NCBI RefSeq assembly: GCF_008477545.1
Contig: NZ_VORA01000001.1
Span: forward strand, 62,001-126,000
Reading direction: 5' to 3'
DNA from: Roseibium aestuarii
Lineage (GTDB): Bacteria; Pseudomonadota; Alphaproteobacteria; Rhizobiales; Stappiaceae
Length of the DNA: 64,000 bases
Shown: piece after piece, positions 1 through 8,703 of the stretch
How the letters are laid out: every line of letters begins with the position of its first letter
How positions within the stretch are numbered: position 1 is the first letter of the stretch
Program-made: the position numbers and the translations under genes
Notes under the pieces: generated by a model
What the model was told of the DNA's origin: nothing
Database searches by the model: none
Seen by the model: the letters and a program-made list of their open reading frames with translations, nothing else

Positions 1-449
1 GTTTCGAGGTGGAAGGCCGTGCGAAGGTGACCGACAGCTTCTCGCTGATTGCCTCCTACACCTTCGTGGATGCCGAGATCACCGAGGACGAGGATGCCTC
101 CAAGGTTGGCCTGACGCCCGATCGGCTGCCGGAACAGCAGGCCTCTATCTGGGGCAAGTACGAGTTCCTCGATGGGCCGCTCGATGGTCTGGCGCTGGGT
201 CTCGGCGTTCGCCACATCGGCGAGAGCACCGACCGCACCAACACGCTGACCGTTCCGTCCGTGACGCTTCTGGATGCCATGGCAGCCTATGACTTCGGCG
301 GAGCCTCCGCCAAGCTGGATGGCGTCAAGCTGCAGCTCAATGCGACCAATCTTCTGGATGAACGCTACACCGCGAGCTGCGCGTCTAAATATGCCTGCTG
401 GTCCGGCGCCGGTCGCACGCTCACCGCTCAGCTGAAGTACACCTGGTAA
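1..449 (+). CDS. TonB-dependent siderophore receptor, C-terminal end (partial)
   Basis: The reading frame is open from the window edge (first full codon at base 3) to a stop at 447-449, so this is the 3' end of a longer gene. The fragment has the alternating beta-strand pattern of an outer-membrane barrel, the late-barrel segment LNATNLLDERYTASC, and a terminal aromatic residue (YTW) as expected for Bam-dependent insertion. The phrase RLPEQQASIWGKYEF is typical of the FhuA/FoxA-type siderophore receptor family. It sits 11 bases before an exported Fes-type esterase and an iron ABC importer, so a catechol-type ferric siderophore is the likely ligand. The plug domain and TonB box lie outside the window. 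Confidence 0.9.
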   Translation, partial: FEVEGRAKVTDSFSLIASYTFVDAEITEDEDASKVGLTPDRLPEQQASIWGKYEFLDGPLDGLALGLGVRHIGESTDRTNTLTVPSVTLLDAMAAYDFGGASAKLDGVKLQLNATNLLDERYTASCASKYACWSGAGRTLTAQLKYTW

Positions 450-460
450 CCGGTGCGATC

Positions 461-2182
461 ATGAAGATGCTTATCCCGTCGCGAATCCTGATTGGCCTGG
501 TGACGATCCTGGCCCTGCTTTCACCGGCACTGGCCGCACAGCAATCCGGGTCCGCGGCGGGGGAGGCCTCTGTCGCGATTCCCGCCAGCAAGGAAGACGT
601 CATCGTGACCGATCGCCTGACGGATGGTCAGGAAGGGGCCCGATGGGGTCTCGCTCCGACGGGGAGGGAAACCGCAGAGCTGGTTCTGGATCTCGAACCG
701 GGGTCCTATCTCTTTGCCTCCTTTCCGGTCACCACCGCATCCCTGACCCTCGACCTGGAGGCTCCTGACGGGGCCTTCCTGCGTCGCCTGCTTCAGCCGG
801 GCGACGCGCGGGGCGATTTCAACCTCGTGATCGGCTCCCGTGGCGAGCGCCTTGTCGCCCGCTTTCGCGGCGGGCCGTCCGATGCCGCTCAGGCAGGGCC
901 ACTGGTCCTGACATTCGACAGGCTGGTCGCGCCTTCCGACCTTCACGCCCGGGCCGATACGTCTCCGGTGGACAGCCCGCGCCTCCGCGCTCTGGTCGAG
1001 GGCCTTGCCACGGCGGAGGCGCCGCAGGCGCTGCTTCAGGCGTTCTGGGACGAGATGGCCGAGCAGGGGACGCCGCTGGTCGAACCGGCGGAGAACGGCA
1101 AGTCCCGGCTGACCTTCCTCTATCGCGGCGCGCGCAGCAACGTGCGCATTCTTGGGTCGCCCTCCGCCGATCATGACCTAATGCATCAGCTGCCCGGAAC
1201 GGACGTCTGGTATCGCACCTATCTGGTGCCCGACGACACCCGCCTGTCCTACCGGCTGGCGCCCGACATTCCCGATGTTCCCGGCACCTTCTGGGAGAAC
1301 CGGGTCGCGATCCTGGCAACCGCCCGTCGGGATCCGCTCAACAAGGCGCCCTGGCCAGCGGAGGCCCCCGATGCCTGGAGGCAGAAGTCCGTTGTGGAGC
1401 TGCCGCAGGCGCCCGCCCAGCCCTTCGTCTCCCGCCAGCCGGGAACGGCGGCCGGAACGGTGGAGACCGTCGACTTTACGAGCGTTTCCCTTGGCAACAC
1501 CCGGCAGGTGTCGCTTTATCGCCCCGCGGACTTCGACCCGCAGGATCCGGAGACGGTTCTTCTCGTTCTCTTCGACGGCGCCAGCTATCAGAGCGACGTG
1601 GATGTTCCGGCAATGCTGGACCAGATGCAGGCCGATGGCGTCATTCCGCAGACTGCGGCCATTCTCGTGTCAAATCCCGATGGCAAGGCCCGTTCGGCGG
1701 AACTCCCCGGCAGCGCCGACTTCTCGCAAGTCATGGCGCGCGAGATCGTGCCCTTCGGTCAGGAACGTCTGGGACTGGCGGTACCGGCCGCCCGCACCGT
1801 CCTCTCCGGATCGAGCTACGGCGGCCTGGCCTCCATGCGTCTTGCCCTCGATCACCCGGAGGTCTTCGGCAACGTGCTCTCGATGTCCGGATCCTTCTGG
1901 TGGTCGCCCGAGGGGACACCCGCGACGGATGCGGAATTCATCGCCCGGCGGGCGGTATCCGAACCCCGGAAGGATCTCCGCGTCTTTCTGACCGCAGGCC
2001 TGTTCGAGACCTCGCGCGATGGATCGCTCGACATTCTCAACACCAACCGCCATCTGCGCGATGTCCTTGAAGCCAGGGGCTATCCCGTGACCCTGCGCGA
2101 ATATGCCGGCGCCCACGACTATCTGGTCTGGCGCGGTGCCCTTGCCGACGGCCTTCTCGCGCTCTTCGGGCCAGCCCCGTGA
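461..2182 (+). CDS. Exported Fes-like siderophore (enterochelin-type) esterase
   Basis: 573 residues. Residues 1-26 form a signal peptide ending ALA-A, so the enzyme is predicted periplasmic, unlike cytoplasmic E. coli Fes. The middle part (about 200-300) resembles the N-terminal domain of enterochelin esterases (DUF3327), including LMHQLPGTDVWYRTY. The C-terminal esterase-D alpha/beta hydrolase domain carries the nucleophile elbow GSSYGG (Ser452) and a late His (His552 in AGAHDYLVW). It probably hydrolyses a trilactone or other ester bond of the ferric siderophore to release iron or shorter units. It follows the receptor by 11 bases and overlaps the next gene's possible GTG start. The exact substrate cannot be read from sequence. 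Confidence 0.88.
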   Translation: MKMLIPSRILIGLVTILALLSPALAAQQSGSAAGEASVAIPASKEDVIVTDRLTDGQEGARWGLAPTGRETAELVLDLEPGSYLFASFPVTTASLTLDLEAPDGAFLRRLLQPGDARGDFNLVIGSRGERLVARFRGGPSDAAQAGPLVLTFDRLVAPSDLHARADTSPVDSPRLRALVEGLATAEAPQALLQAFWDEMAEQGTPLVEPAENGKSRLTFLYRGARSNVRILGSPSADHDLMHQLPGTDVWYRTYLVPDDTRLSYRLAPDIPDVPGTFWENRVAILATARRDPLNKAPWPAEAPDAWRQKSVVELPQAPAQPFVSRQPGTAAGTVETVDFTSVSLGNTRQVSLYRPADFDPQDPETVLLVLFDGASYQSDVDVPAMLDQMQADGVIPQTAAILVSNPDGKARSAELPGSADFSQVMAREIVPFGQERLGLAVPAARTVLSGSSYGGLASMRLALDHPEVFGNVLSMSGSFWWSPEGTPATDAEFIARRAVSEPRKDLRVFLTAGLFETSRDGSLDILNTNRHLRDVLEARGYPVTLREYAGAHDYLVWRGALADGLLALFGPAP

Positions 2183-2253
2183 CCGGCCCCGCCACCCGTC
2201 CCAAGACCTTCATCAGTGCCGGGAAAGGAACCCGGCGCATCCTTTCGGGAGAC

Positions 2254-3387
2254 ATGTCCGAGATGCTTGCTGCTTTCCTTCGCACCGCGGCCCTGGCCGC
2301 AGCCCTTCTGTCCGGATGGATCGGGGCAGCCCATGCCATCGATCTGGTGGACGTGGCCGGACGCCCGGTCCACCTTGATCAACCGGCGCGCACGGTGGTT
2401 CTGGGGGACGGCCGGGCGCTGTCCGCCATGGCCATTCTCGAACCCGAGAACCCGGTGGCCAAGGTGGAGGCCATGCTGTCCAATATGGAGCAGACCGACC
2501 CGGAGCTGCTGGACTACATGAAGGCGCGCTTCCCGCGCACCGCGACCATCCCGATGGTCACCGGTGTGGAGACAGGCGCCTCCGTCGAGCAGGTCATCAC
2601 CATCGGTCCGGATGTGGCGATCCTCTCCATGTCCGGTCACGGCCCGAGCATCGAGGACGAGGAATTCGTCAATCAGCTCGAAGCGGCCGGGATTCCCGTC
2701 GTCTTCATCGATTTCCGTCTGGACCCCCTGAAGAACACGGTCGCGTCGCTTGAAATCATGGGCGAGGTGCTTGGCCGCAAGGACAGGGCAGGGGCCTTCG
2801 CCACCTTCTACAAGGAGCGGATAGCGCGGATCGAGTCCCGTCTTGCCGACTTCACCGGCGCGCGGCCGACGGTCTTCCTTCAGGCGCACATCGGCCGCTT
2901 CGAGTGCTGCGTGGCCATGGCGAACGGCATGCTGGGTCCCTTCGTCGAGGCAGCCGGCGGGCGCAACATCTCCGCCGAGGCCGTGCCGGGTCCGGTCGGG
3001 CGTCACACCCAGGAATTCCTGCTGGCCGCCAACCCGGACATCTGGATCGGCACCGCATCGGGAACCCCTGCGGATCTCGCCGAGGGCAAGCCCTTCGCCG
3101 CACTCGGCATGCATGTCAGTGCGGAAATGGCCCAGTCGTCCGCCATTGCCGGGCTGGAAAGCGCAGGCCTTATGGAACTCGATGCGGTGAAGGCCGGACG
3201 CGCCTACACGATCTGGCACGGGTTCTACAATTCTCCCTTCAACATCTATGTGCTGGAAACCTTCGCCAAGTGGTTCCATTCGGATCTGTTTGCGGATCTC
3301 GATCCGGAAGCCACCTTCCGTCAGGTGCATGAGACCTTCCTGCCCCTCGACAACCCCGGTCTCTATTCCTGGCAGGTCACCCGGTGA
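2254..3387 (+). CDS. Iron-siderophore ABC transporter substrate-binding protein
   Basis: 377 residues from the ATG at 2254, chosen because it directly precedes a signal peptide (LAAFLRTAALAAALLSGW, cleavage after AHA). An in-frame GTG at 2179 overlapping the esterase stop would add 25 unlikely residues. The mature protein begins with the class III periplasmic binding protein pattern IDLVDVAGRPVHLDQPARTV and has the two-lobe BtuF/FepB-like layout. It should capture the ferric siderophore, or its hydrolysed product, in the periplasm and deliver it to the FecCD-type permease, whose GTG start overlaps this stop by four bases. Which chelate it binds is not determinable. Confidence 0.88.
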   Translation: MSEMLAAFLRTAALAAALLSGWIGAAHAIDLVDVAGRPVHLDQPARTVVLGDGRALSAMAILEPENPVAKVEAMLSNMEQTDPELLDYMKARFPRTATIPMVTGVETGASVEQVITIGPDVAILSMSGHGPSIEDEEFVNQLEAAGIPVVFIDFRLDPLKNTVASLEIMGEVLGRKDRAGAFATFYKERIARIESRLADFTGARPTVFLQAHIGRFECCVAMANGMLGPFVEAAGGRNISAEAVPGPVGRHTQEFLLAANPDIWIGTASGTPADLAEGKPFAALGMHVSAEMAQSSAIAGLESAGLMELDAVKAGRAYTIWHGFYNSPFNIYVLETFAKWFHSDLFADLDPEATFRQVHETFLPLDNPGLYSWQVTR

Positions 3388-4466
3388 GCAAGGCCCTGCA
3401 TGAGGGTCAGGAGGCGGCAACCTCCGGCCTCTTCGACCAGTACCGGCGAATTGCCCTGCGGCGGGCGGTGACGGTGGCGGCGCTTCTGCTCCTTGCCGGC
3501 CTCGCCTTCCTGCTGGACATCACGGCGGGGCCTGCGGGTCTCGGGTTTGGTGACGTGATCTCCGGTATCCTCGATCCCGCGTCCCTCGACCGGCGCACCC
3601 ATGTGATCATCTGGGATGTGCGACTGCCCGATGCGCTCATCGCCCTGGTGGTCGGGGCCGCTCTCAGTCTGGCCGGGGTCGAGACCCAGACGACCCTCAA
3701 CAATCCGCTCGCCAGCCCCTTCACCCTCGGGATTTCCGCGGCTGCGACCCTGGGGGCTGCCTTCTTCATCGTTGTCGCCCCCGCTGTGGGCGGATTTGGC
3801 CAGACCTTGCTGCTTCCCGCCTTCGCATTCTCCTTCGCGATGATCGCCGCCGCCGCCATTCTCGGTTTCTCAGGCCTGCATGGCGGATCGTCGACCACCA
3901 TCGTGCTCTACGGCATCGCGCTGGTCTTTCTCTGCGAGGCCATGACCGCCGCGTTGCAGTATGTGGCGAGTGCCGAGGTGATCCAGCAGATCGTCTTCTG
4001 GAACATGGGCAACCTGACCCGCGCCGGCTGGCCGGAGGTTGCCGTGGTCGCATCCGTTCTGGCGGTCATCCTGCCCTTCTCCCTGCGCGATGTCTGGCGT
4101 CTCACCGCCCTGCGCGGCGGGGAGGATCAGGCCCGAAGCGCAGGTCTGTCGGTCACCCGCATCCGGATCATCGTGATGATCCGCGTCGCCATTCTCTCCG
4201 CCGTTGCGGTTTGCTTTGTCGGCACCATCGGGTTCGTCGGTCTTGTCGGGCCCCACATTGCCCGCATGCTTCTGGGCGAGGACCATCGCTTCCTGGTGCC
4301 CGGCGCCTGCTGCACGGGCGCGGCGCTTCTCTCCCTGGCGTCGTGGCTCTCCAAGGTGATCGTTCCCGGAGCCATCGTACCCGTCTACATCATCACCGCC
4401 ATCATCGGCGTGCCCGTCTTCCTTGTGCTCATCTCCTGGCGTCGAAAGGAAACCTCATGGCAGTGA
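3384..4466 (+). CDS. FecCD-family iron-siderophore ABC permease
   Basis: 360 residues with about nine or ten hydrophobic helices. The segments PDALIALVVGAALSLAGVETQ and VGTIGFVGLVGPHIARML are the family signatures; the latter contains the conserved coupling-helix Gly before the ATPase contact. The GTG start overlaps the binding-protein stop (GTGA). Only one permease gene is present, so the channel is probably a homodimer, as in BtuC-type systems, rather than a FepD/FepG heterodimer. The 3' end overlaps the ATPase start by ten bases, which indicates translational coupling. Confidence 0.92.
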   Translation: MSKALHEGQEAATSGLFDQYRRIALRRAVTVAALLLLAGLAFLLDITAGPAGLGFGDVISGILDPASLDRRTHVIIWDVRLPDALIALVVGAALSLAGVETQTTLNNPLASPFTLGISAAATLGAAFFIVVAPAVGGFGQTLLLPAFAFSFAMIAAAAILGFSGLHGGSSTTIVLYGIALVFLCEAMTAALQYVASAEVIQQIVFWNMGNLTRAGWPEVAVVASVLAVILPFSLRDVWRLTALRGGEDQARSAGLSVTRIRIIVMIRVAILSAVAVCFVGTIGFVGLVGPHIARMLLGEDHRFLVPGACCTGAALLSLASWLSKVIVPGAIVPVYIITAIIGVPVFLVLISWRRKETSWQ

Positions 4467-5245
4467 TGCAGGTGAGCGATCTCGGCGTCCGGCTTTCGGG
4501 CCGCGAGATCCTCAAGGGCGTGACCCTTCCCACGCTTCAGGGCGGGCAGGTCGTTGGCCTCGTGGGGCCCAATGCGTCCGGCAAGTCGACCTTGCTGCGC
4601 ACTCTCGCTTTGGGGCGCGCTTTCTCCGGAGAGATCGCGCTCGACGGAGCGCCGGTCCTCTCCCTGTCGCGCCGCGACCGGGCGCAGCGCCTGTCCCTGA
4701 TGCCGCAAACGCCGCCGATCGGGTCGACCCTGACCCCGTTCGAGCTCTTGCGCAGCTACGCAAGGGCAACGCGCCTGAGCGTCTCCGACCGGGATCTGGG
4801 GCAGCGCATGGCAGGGCTGCTCGGGCAGCTGGGTCTTCTGCCCGATGCCCACCGGCGGCTCAACGAGCTGTCGGGCGGCAAGCGCCAGCTTGTCGGTCTC
4901 TGTCTCGCGATGATCGGCGAACCGGAATACCTGCTCCTTGACGAGCCGACCTCGGCGCTGGACCTTAGATGGCAGCTGACTGCCCTCTCCGTCGCCCGCG
5001 ACTTCGCCCGCGATCGCGGTGCCGTCTGCATCGCCGCCCTGCACGACATCAACCTGGCCCTGCGCTTCTGTGATGTGCTCGTGGTTCTCGATCAGGGCCG
5101 CCTCGCAGCCGCCGGTGCTCCGGAAGAGGTGATGACCGCAGAGCTTCTCGCCAGGGTCTACGGCGTTTCGGCGAGGCTCGAGCGTTGCAGTCAGGGGGCG
5201 CCGGTTCTCATCGCCGATGCGGTGGCGCAGCCCGCGCCCGTCTAA
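4457..5245 (+). CDS. Iron-siderophore ABC transporter ATPase (FepC type)
   Basis: 262 residues from the ATG at 4457, which has an AAAGGA ribosome site six bases upstream and overlaps the permease stop by ten bases. Walker A is GPNASGKST (37-45), the ABC signature LSGGKRQ starts at 138, and Walker B YLLLDEP is at 158-164, followed by the D-loop SALD and the switch His in ALHDINLAL. It powers import through the FecCD permease. It is the last gene of the receptor-esterase-ABC unit; the ExbBD-TonB genes begin about 210 bases later. Confidence 0.94.
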   Translation: MAVMQVSDLGVRLSGREILKGVTLPTLQGGQVVGLVGPNASGKSTLLRTLALGRAFSGEIALDGAPVLSLSRRDRAQRLSLMPQTPPIGSTLTPFELLRSYARATRLSVSDRDLGQRMAGLLGQLGLLPDAHRRLNELSGGKRQLVGLCLAMIGEPEYLLLDEPTSALDLRWQLTALSVARDFARDRGAVCIAALHDINLALRFCDVLVVLDQGRLAAAGAPEEVMTAELLARVYGVSARLERCSQGAPVLIADAVAQPAPV

Positions 5246-5453
5246 GCCCGGCAGATCGCCGCAAACCCGGTAACGGAACCCGACGGAAATTGTTTTTGCC
5301 GGGTTCTTGCAAAAAGATGCCTCACGCGGCATAAACCTGAACATAAAACTCATATTGAAGCGCCGCCCTTTCCGGTGCTTCCGGGCAGTCTCCCGGCCTC
5401 GCATCAGGCCACGCTCCGTTCGCCATCTATCGTCATAACCCGTGGATCCGACC
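5246..5453 (+). promoter_or_regulatory. Intergenic region before exbB with hairpin and possible RirA-type iron box
   Basis: The region is more AT-rich than its surroundings. Bases 5276-5282 (GAACCCG) and 5300-5306 (CGGGTTC) form a perfect 7-base inverted repeat around a T-rich loop, a possible terminator or attenuator for the ABC genes. At 5338-5352 the pattern TGA-N9-TCA matches the short rhizobial RirA iron-responsive operator consensus. Only six bases are specified, so a chance match is quite possible; its support is the position about 100 bases before iron-uptake genes. Confidence 0.35.
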
Positions 5454-6179
5454 ATGTTCGCAGAGTTTCTGAACACCCTTCCGCCCTTCGCCCAGCCGCT
5501 TGCGGAGCTAGTCCGGTCCGGTGGCCCGGTCGTGACGATCCTTCTGGGGCTCTCCGTGGTGTCGCTGGCGCTGATCCTGGCGAAGGTGTTCCAGTTCCAG
5601 CTTCTGGGCGTGGGCCGTCACGGTGCCGCGCGCAAGGCGCTCGGTCACTGGCTCGCCGGACGTCGCGCGGAAGCGGGCAAGCAGGTGATGGCCAGCAACG
5701 CGGTCATGAGCGAGGTCCTGCGCAAGCTGCTTCAGGCGGCCTCGGGTGCAGAGGTCAATCGCGAGTTTCTGAAGGAAGACATCGAGCGCATCTGCAATCA
5801 GCGCATCCACACCCTGCGCGGTTGGCTTCGGCCTCTCGACATGATCGCGCAGACGGCACCGCTGATCGGGTTGCTCGGCACGGTTCTGGGCATGATCGAG
5901 GCCTTCCAGGCCATGCAGGGTGCAGGTGCTGCCGTTGACCCGTCCGTTCTCGCCGGTGGCATCTGGGTGGCGCTCCTGACCACGGCCGTCGGTCTGGCCA
6001 TCGCCATTCCGGTCTCGGCCATCGTCGGCTGGTTCGACAGCCGCATCGAGGCGGAACAGGCGGAGATGGAAAGCATCGTCACCGCGTTCTTCACCGGAGC
6101 GGCGGCCGAACGTCCCGCAAGCCGTGTGGTCTCCCTGGAAACTCCGGCAAAGGCTTCGGAAGCCCGCTATGCGATTTGA
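5454..6179 (+). CDS. exbB: ExbB/TolQ/MotA-family proton channel subunit
   Basis: 241 residues from the ATG at 5454 (an in-frame GTG at 5442 would add four). Three membrane segments are visible: about 25-45, then LDMIAQTAPLIGLLGTVLGMIEAF and a Gly/Ala-rich third helix IWVALLTTAVGLAIAIPVSAI. The TAPLIGLLGTVLG and LLTTAVGLAIAIP motifs are diagnostic of the family. It forms the inner-membrane channel that couples proton flow to TonB. Its stop overlaps the start of exbD by 11 bases. Confidence 0.93.
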   Translation: MFAEFLNTLPPFAQPLAELVRSGGPVVTILLGLSVVSLALILAKVFQFQLLGVGRHGAARKALGHWLAGRRAEAGKQVMASNAVMSEVLRKLLQAASGAEVNREFLKEDIERICNQRIHTLRGWLRPLDMIAQTAPLIGLLGTVLGMIEAFQAMQGAGAAVDPSVLAGGIWVALLTTAVGLAIAIPVSAIVGWFDSRIEAEQAEMESIVTAFFTGAAAERPASRVVSLETPAKASEARYAI

Positions 6180-6549
6180 ACCGAGGGCGAAGCGGAAGGC
6201 CGTTGGCCTGACGTCCCTCATCGATGTGATCTTTCTGCTGCTGCTCTTCTTCATGCTGGCCTCCAGCTTCAGCCGCTACCAGTTCCTGCCGCTGGCAAGC
6301 GGAGCGCAAGGGGGTGGTGCCGAGGTCAAGCCGGCCTATGTACGGGTCCACTCCGCCGAGACCATGGACCTGAACGGGCAGCCCGTGCGCCGGGAGGATC
6401 TCTCCGCGCGCTTTGCCGAGCTGGTCGCCCGCGACGGCAAGCTGGTGGCCATCTGGTCCGGTCCGGAAGCCTCGGTGCAGCAGGTGGTGGATGTCATGTC
6501 GGCCGCCCGTCTGGCGGGGCTGAACGCCGTCATCGTCACGGGCAGATAG
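6169..6549 (+). CDS. exbD: ExbD/TolR-family biopolymer transport protein (first copy)
   Basis: 126 residues from the ATG at 6169, the start that overlaps exbB by 11 bases and gives a normal ExbD N-terminus. There is one membrane helix (LIDVIFLLLLFFMLASSF), and its conserved proton-relay Asp is present at residue 19. A periplasmic domain follows. It works with ExbB and TonB to energise outer-membrane receptors. A second, divergent ExbD follows 25 bases downstream. Confidence 0.92.
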   Translation: MRFEPRAKRKAVGLTSLIDVIFLLLLFFMLASSFSRYQFLPLASGAQGGGAEVKPAYVRVHSAETMDLNGQPVRREDLSARFAELVARDGKLVAIWSGPEASVQQVVDVMSAARLAGLNAVIVTGR

Positions 6550-6574
6550 GGTTCTCAAGAGGCATCCGACACTC

Positions 6575-6973
6575 ATGCGCCTGAACAAGCCGATGCGGCG
6601 TCAGCCGCCGGAAAACACCATTCCGCTGATCAACGTCGTGTTCCTGATGCTGATCTTCTTCCTCTTCGCGGGCTCCGTCGCGCGCGACGATGCCCGTCAG
6701 GTGGAGCCGCCGGTCGACATCACGGAAGACGAGAACATCCGCTCGACCGGCGCGCTGATCATCGCGGCCGACGGAACCCTGCATGCCGGGGACAACGAGA
6801 CGACGGTTGGCGCCTGGATCGCGGCGCATGAGGCCTCCGATCTCGCCGCCGAGCCGCTGAAGATCGCCGTGGACGGAACGCTCACGGCCGACAAGCTGGA
6901 AGAAGTCCTCGCGGAGGTGCGCGGGCTGGAAAAGGCTGACGTGGTTCTGATCACCCGAAGGGCAGCGCCGTGA
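6575..6973 (+). CDS. ExbD-family protein, second copy, with Asn in place of the membrane Asp
   Basis: 132 residues with a short basic N-terminus, one helix (PLINVVFLMLIFFLFAGS) and a periplasmic domain. The position matching the essential Asp of ExbD/TolR is Asn20 (codon AAC at 6632-6634), whereas the preceding copy keeps Asp19. The two copies differ throughout, so this is not a recent duplication. It may form a heteromeric ExbD pair inside the ExbB pore with only one protonatable helix. The stop overlaps the tonB GTG start by four bases. Confidence 0.88.
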   Translation: MRLNKPMRRQPPENTIPLINVVFLMLIFFLFAGSVARDDARQVEPPVDITEDENIRSTGALIIAADGTLHAGDNETTVGAWIAAHEASDLAAEPLKIAVDGTLTADKLEEVLAEVRGLEKADVVLITRRAAP

Positions 6974-8001
6974 AATTCGCACGTCTCGTCATCGCTGGTG
7001 GGGTCCTCTCCCTCGTGGTCCACGGGGCCGGCTCCGCCTATTTCGCGCCCGACCCGGAAGAGACCCTGATTGCGGCCAGCAGTGGCGGTGCGGTCGTCGT
7101 CATCGGCTCGCTGGAGGATCTCGTCGAGGGCTCGGATGCCCCGGTCGAGCCCGTCGAGGCGGTGGTGGAAGAGGTCGAGGTGCAGCGCCCGCGTCCGCAG
7201 ACGCCCGTTGAGACCCCGGTGGAGCGGGTGCAGGTCGCGGCGGTGCAGCCTCAGGTCCAGCCGGTGATCCAGGGCGTGACCGATACTGCGCCCGTCACCG
7301 CCACGTTGGCGGAGGAAGCCCGGCCGCTCGAGGAGGTCCAGCCGGCCAAGCCTGTCGAGGTTCAGCCTGCCCAGGCCGTCGAACCGGTCAACCAGGCGCC
7401 GGTGGTCGAGCAGACACCCGTGGAACAGGCACCGATCGAGCAGACGTCCGTCGAAGTGGCGGCGGTCCAGCCCGTGGAGCAGGCGATCGAGCCTCCGGTC
7501 GAGGAGGAAGAGGTGCAGGTGCCGGAGGAGGTGCTCGCCGCCTTGCCGCTCACAAAGCCCGAGCCTCCCGAGCAGAAGCCTGAAAAGCGCGCGGAGCCGA
7601 AGAAGCCGGCCAAGCCGCGCGGCACCACCGTGTCCTCTCGCAAGGGGGCGGACACCCGCGATCCCAACCAGCGGCAGGCTGCACGTCAGGGCGCGGAAGG
7701 CGGTGCGGCCGAACAGCAGGGCAATGCCGCGCGTTCAAACTACAATGGCCTGGTGCAATCCCGCATTTCCCGCGCCAAGCGCTATGTGCGCGACCGGAAC
7801 CTGCGGGGCAAGGTTCAGGTGGCCTTCGTGGTCAGCCGCAATGGTGCGGTAAGCAACATTCGCATCGCCGGGTCCTCGGGCGATGCCCGCGCTGACAAGG
7901 CCGCGCTCTATATGGTCCAGCGCGCGGGCCGCATGCCGGACCTGCCGCCGGAGTTTCCCGGCACGTCCAAGGCCTTCAGCATTCCGATCCGCTTCGAATA
8001 G
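6970..8001 (+). CDS. tonB: TonB energy-transducing protein
   Basis: 343 residues. The N-terminal helix has the SxxxH pattern (Ser14, His18) known to matter in TonB. A long Pro/Val/Glu-rich spacer (about 45-200, many VEQAP/VEPV-like units) is followed by a basic linker. The C-terminal domain (about 250-343) carries YNGLVQSRISRAKRYVRDR, the conserved YPxxA region in altered form, and ends in IPIRFE. The GTG start overlaps the second exbD. It should contact the TonB boxes of the receptors at 1-449 and possibly 52396-55077. Confidence 0.93.
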   Translation: MKFARLVIAGGVLSLVVHGAGSAYFAPDPEETLIAASSGGAVVVIGSLEDLVEGSDAPVEPVEAVVEEVEVQRPRPQTPVETPVERVQVAAVQPQVQPVIQGVTDTAPVTATLAEEARPLEEVQPAKPVEVQPAQAVEPVNQAPVVEQTPVEQAPIEQTSVEVAAVQPVEQAIEPPVEEEEVQVPEEVLAALPLTKPEPPEQKPEKRAEPKKPAKPRGTTVSSRKGADTRDPNQRQAARQGAEGGAAEQQGNAARSNYNGLVQSRISRAKRYVRDRNLRGKVQVAFVVSRNGAVSNIRIAGSSGDARADKAALYMVQRAGRMPDLPPEFPGTSKAFSIPIRFE

Positions 8002-8010
8002 GCAGCGTCG

Positions 8011-8703
8011 CTACCTGCGCGGCGCCATGCCCTGCACCAGCATGCGGATGGAGTGGCGCATGAAGGTGCGGGGATCGGAGATGCCCGGCAGGTCCTCCTC
8101 GTTCTCCGGCCGGAAGATCTGGGCGGCCACCAGCACGTTCATCATGAACTTCGCCGTATCGGTCGCATTGGGCGTGACCAGCCGCCCCAGGTCCGCCTGC
8201 CGGCTGACCCATCCGGTCAGCAATCCGTGCAGGCTGAGGCCGCAATGCTGGCGCAGGATGTCCCCGAGATCCGGATTGGCCACCGCCTCAACATAGAAGA
8301 GGCGGATCTCTGCCGCCTGACGCAGGTGTTCTTCCTCGCTGCGGTCCGCGCGGAAGATCTCGATCAGCGCCTGCTCCAAAGGCAGGTCGCGATCGAGGCT
8401 CGCCAGATTGAGGATCTTCTCCCGGTGCCGGATCGCCATTTCGGCGAAGAGCTCGTGCTTGCCGGGAAACATCTCGTAAAGGGTGCGCTTCGAAATCCGG
8501 CATTCGGCGGCGATATGGCTCATGGTCGTGCGCTGGAACGAACGCTTCTGAAAGGTCCGGAACGCATGCTCGATGATCTCGGCGCGCAGAGCCTCGCTGT
8601 CGTGAACCTTCTGGCGCCCTCGCGGGCGGCAGGCAGCGGACGGAGCGGAAACTGAAGAGTTTCCATCTGTGCCCGTTTTGCACTCATCTGCCAATTGGTT
8701 CAT
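8011..8703 (-). CDS. TetR/AcrR-family transcriptional regulator
   Basis: 230 residues from the ATG whose first base is 8703 (AAGG ribosome site just upstream; a GTG one codon earlier is possible). The N-terminal HTH (about 40-90) reads IIEHAFRTFQKRSFQRTTMSHIAAECRISKRTLYEMFPGKHELF, typical of TetR. The C-terminal half is a variable ligand/dimer domain. It is divergent from the RND pump, the usual arrangement for a local repressor released by a pump substrate. It converges with tonB with only nine bases between stops. Confidence 0.92.
   Translation of the reverse strand: MNQLADECKTGTDGNSSVSAPSAACRPRGRQKVHDSEALRAEIIEHAFRTFQKRSFQRTTMSHIAAECRISKRTLYEMFPGKHELFAEMAIRHREKILNLASLDRDLPLEQALIEIFRADRSEEEHLRQAAEIRLFYVEAVANPDLGDILRQHCGLSLHGLLTGWVSRQADLGRLVTPNATDTAKFMMNVLVAAQIFRPENEEDLPGISDPRTFMRHSIRMLVQGMAPRR

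Noticed and set aside
5276-5306. A riboswitch in the gap before exbB
   Set aside because: Only a simple 7-base inverted repeat is visible; no cobalamin-box or other aptamer core is recognisable.
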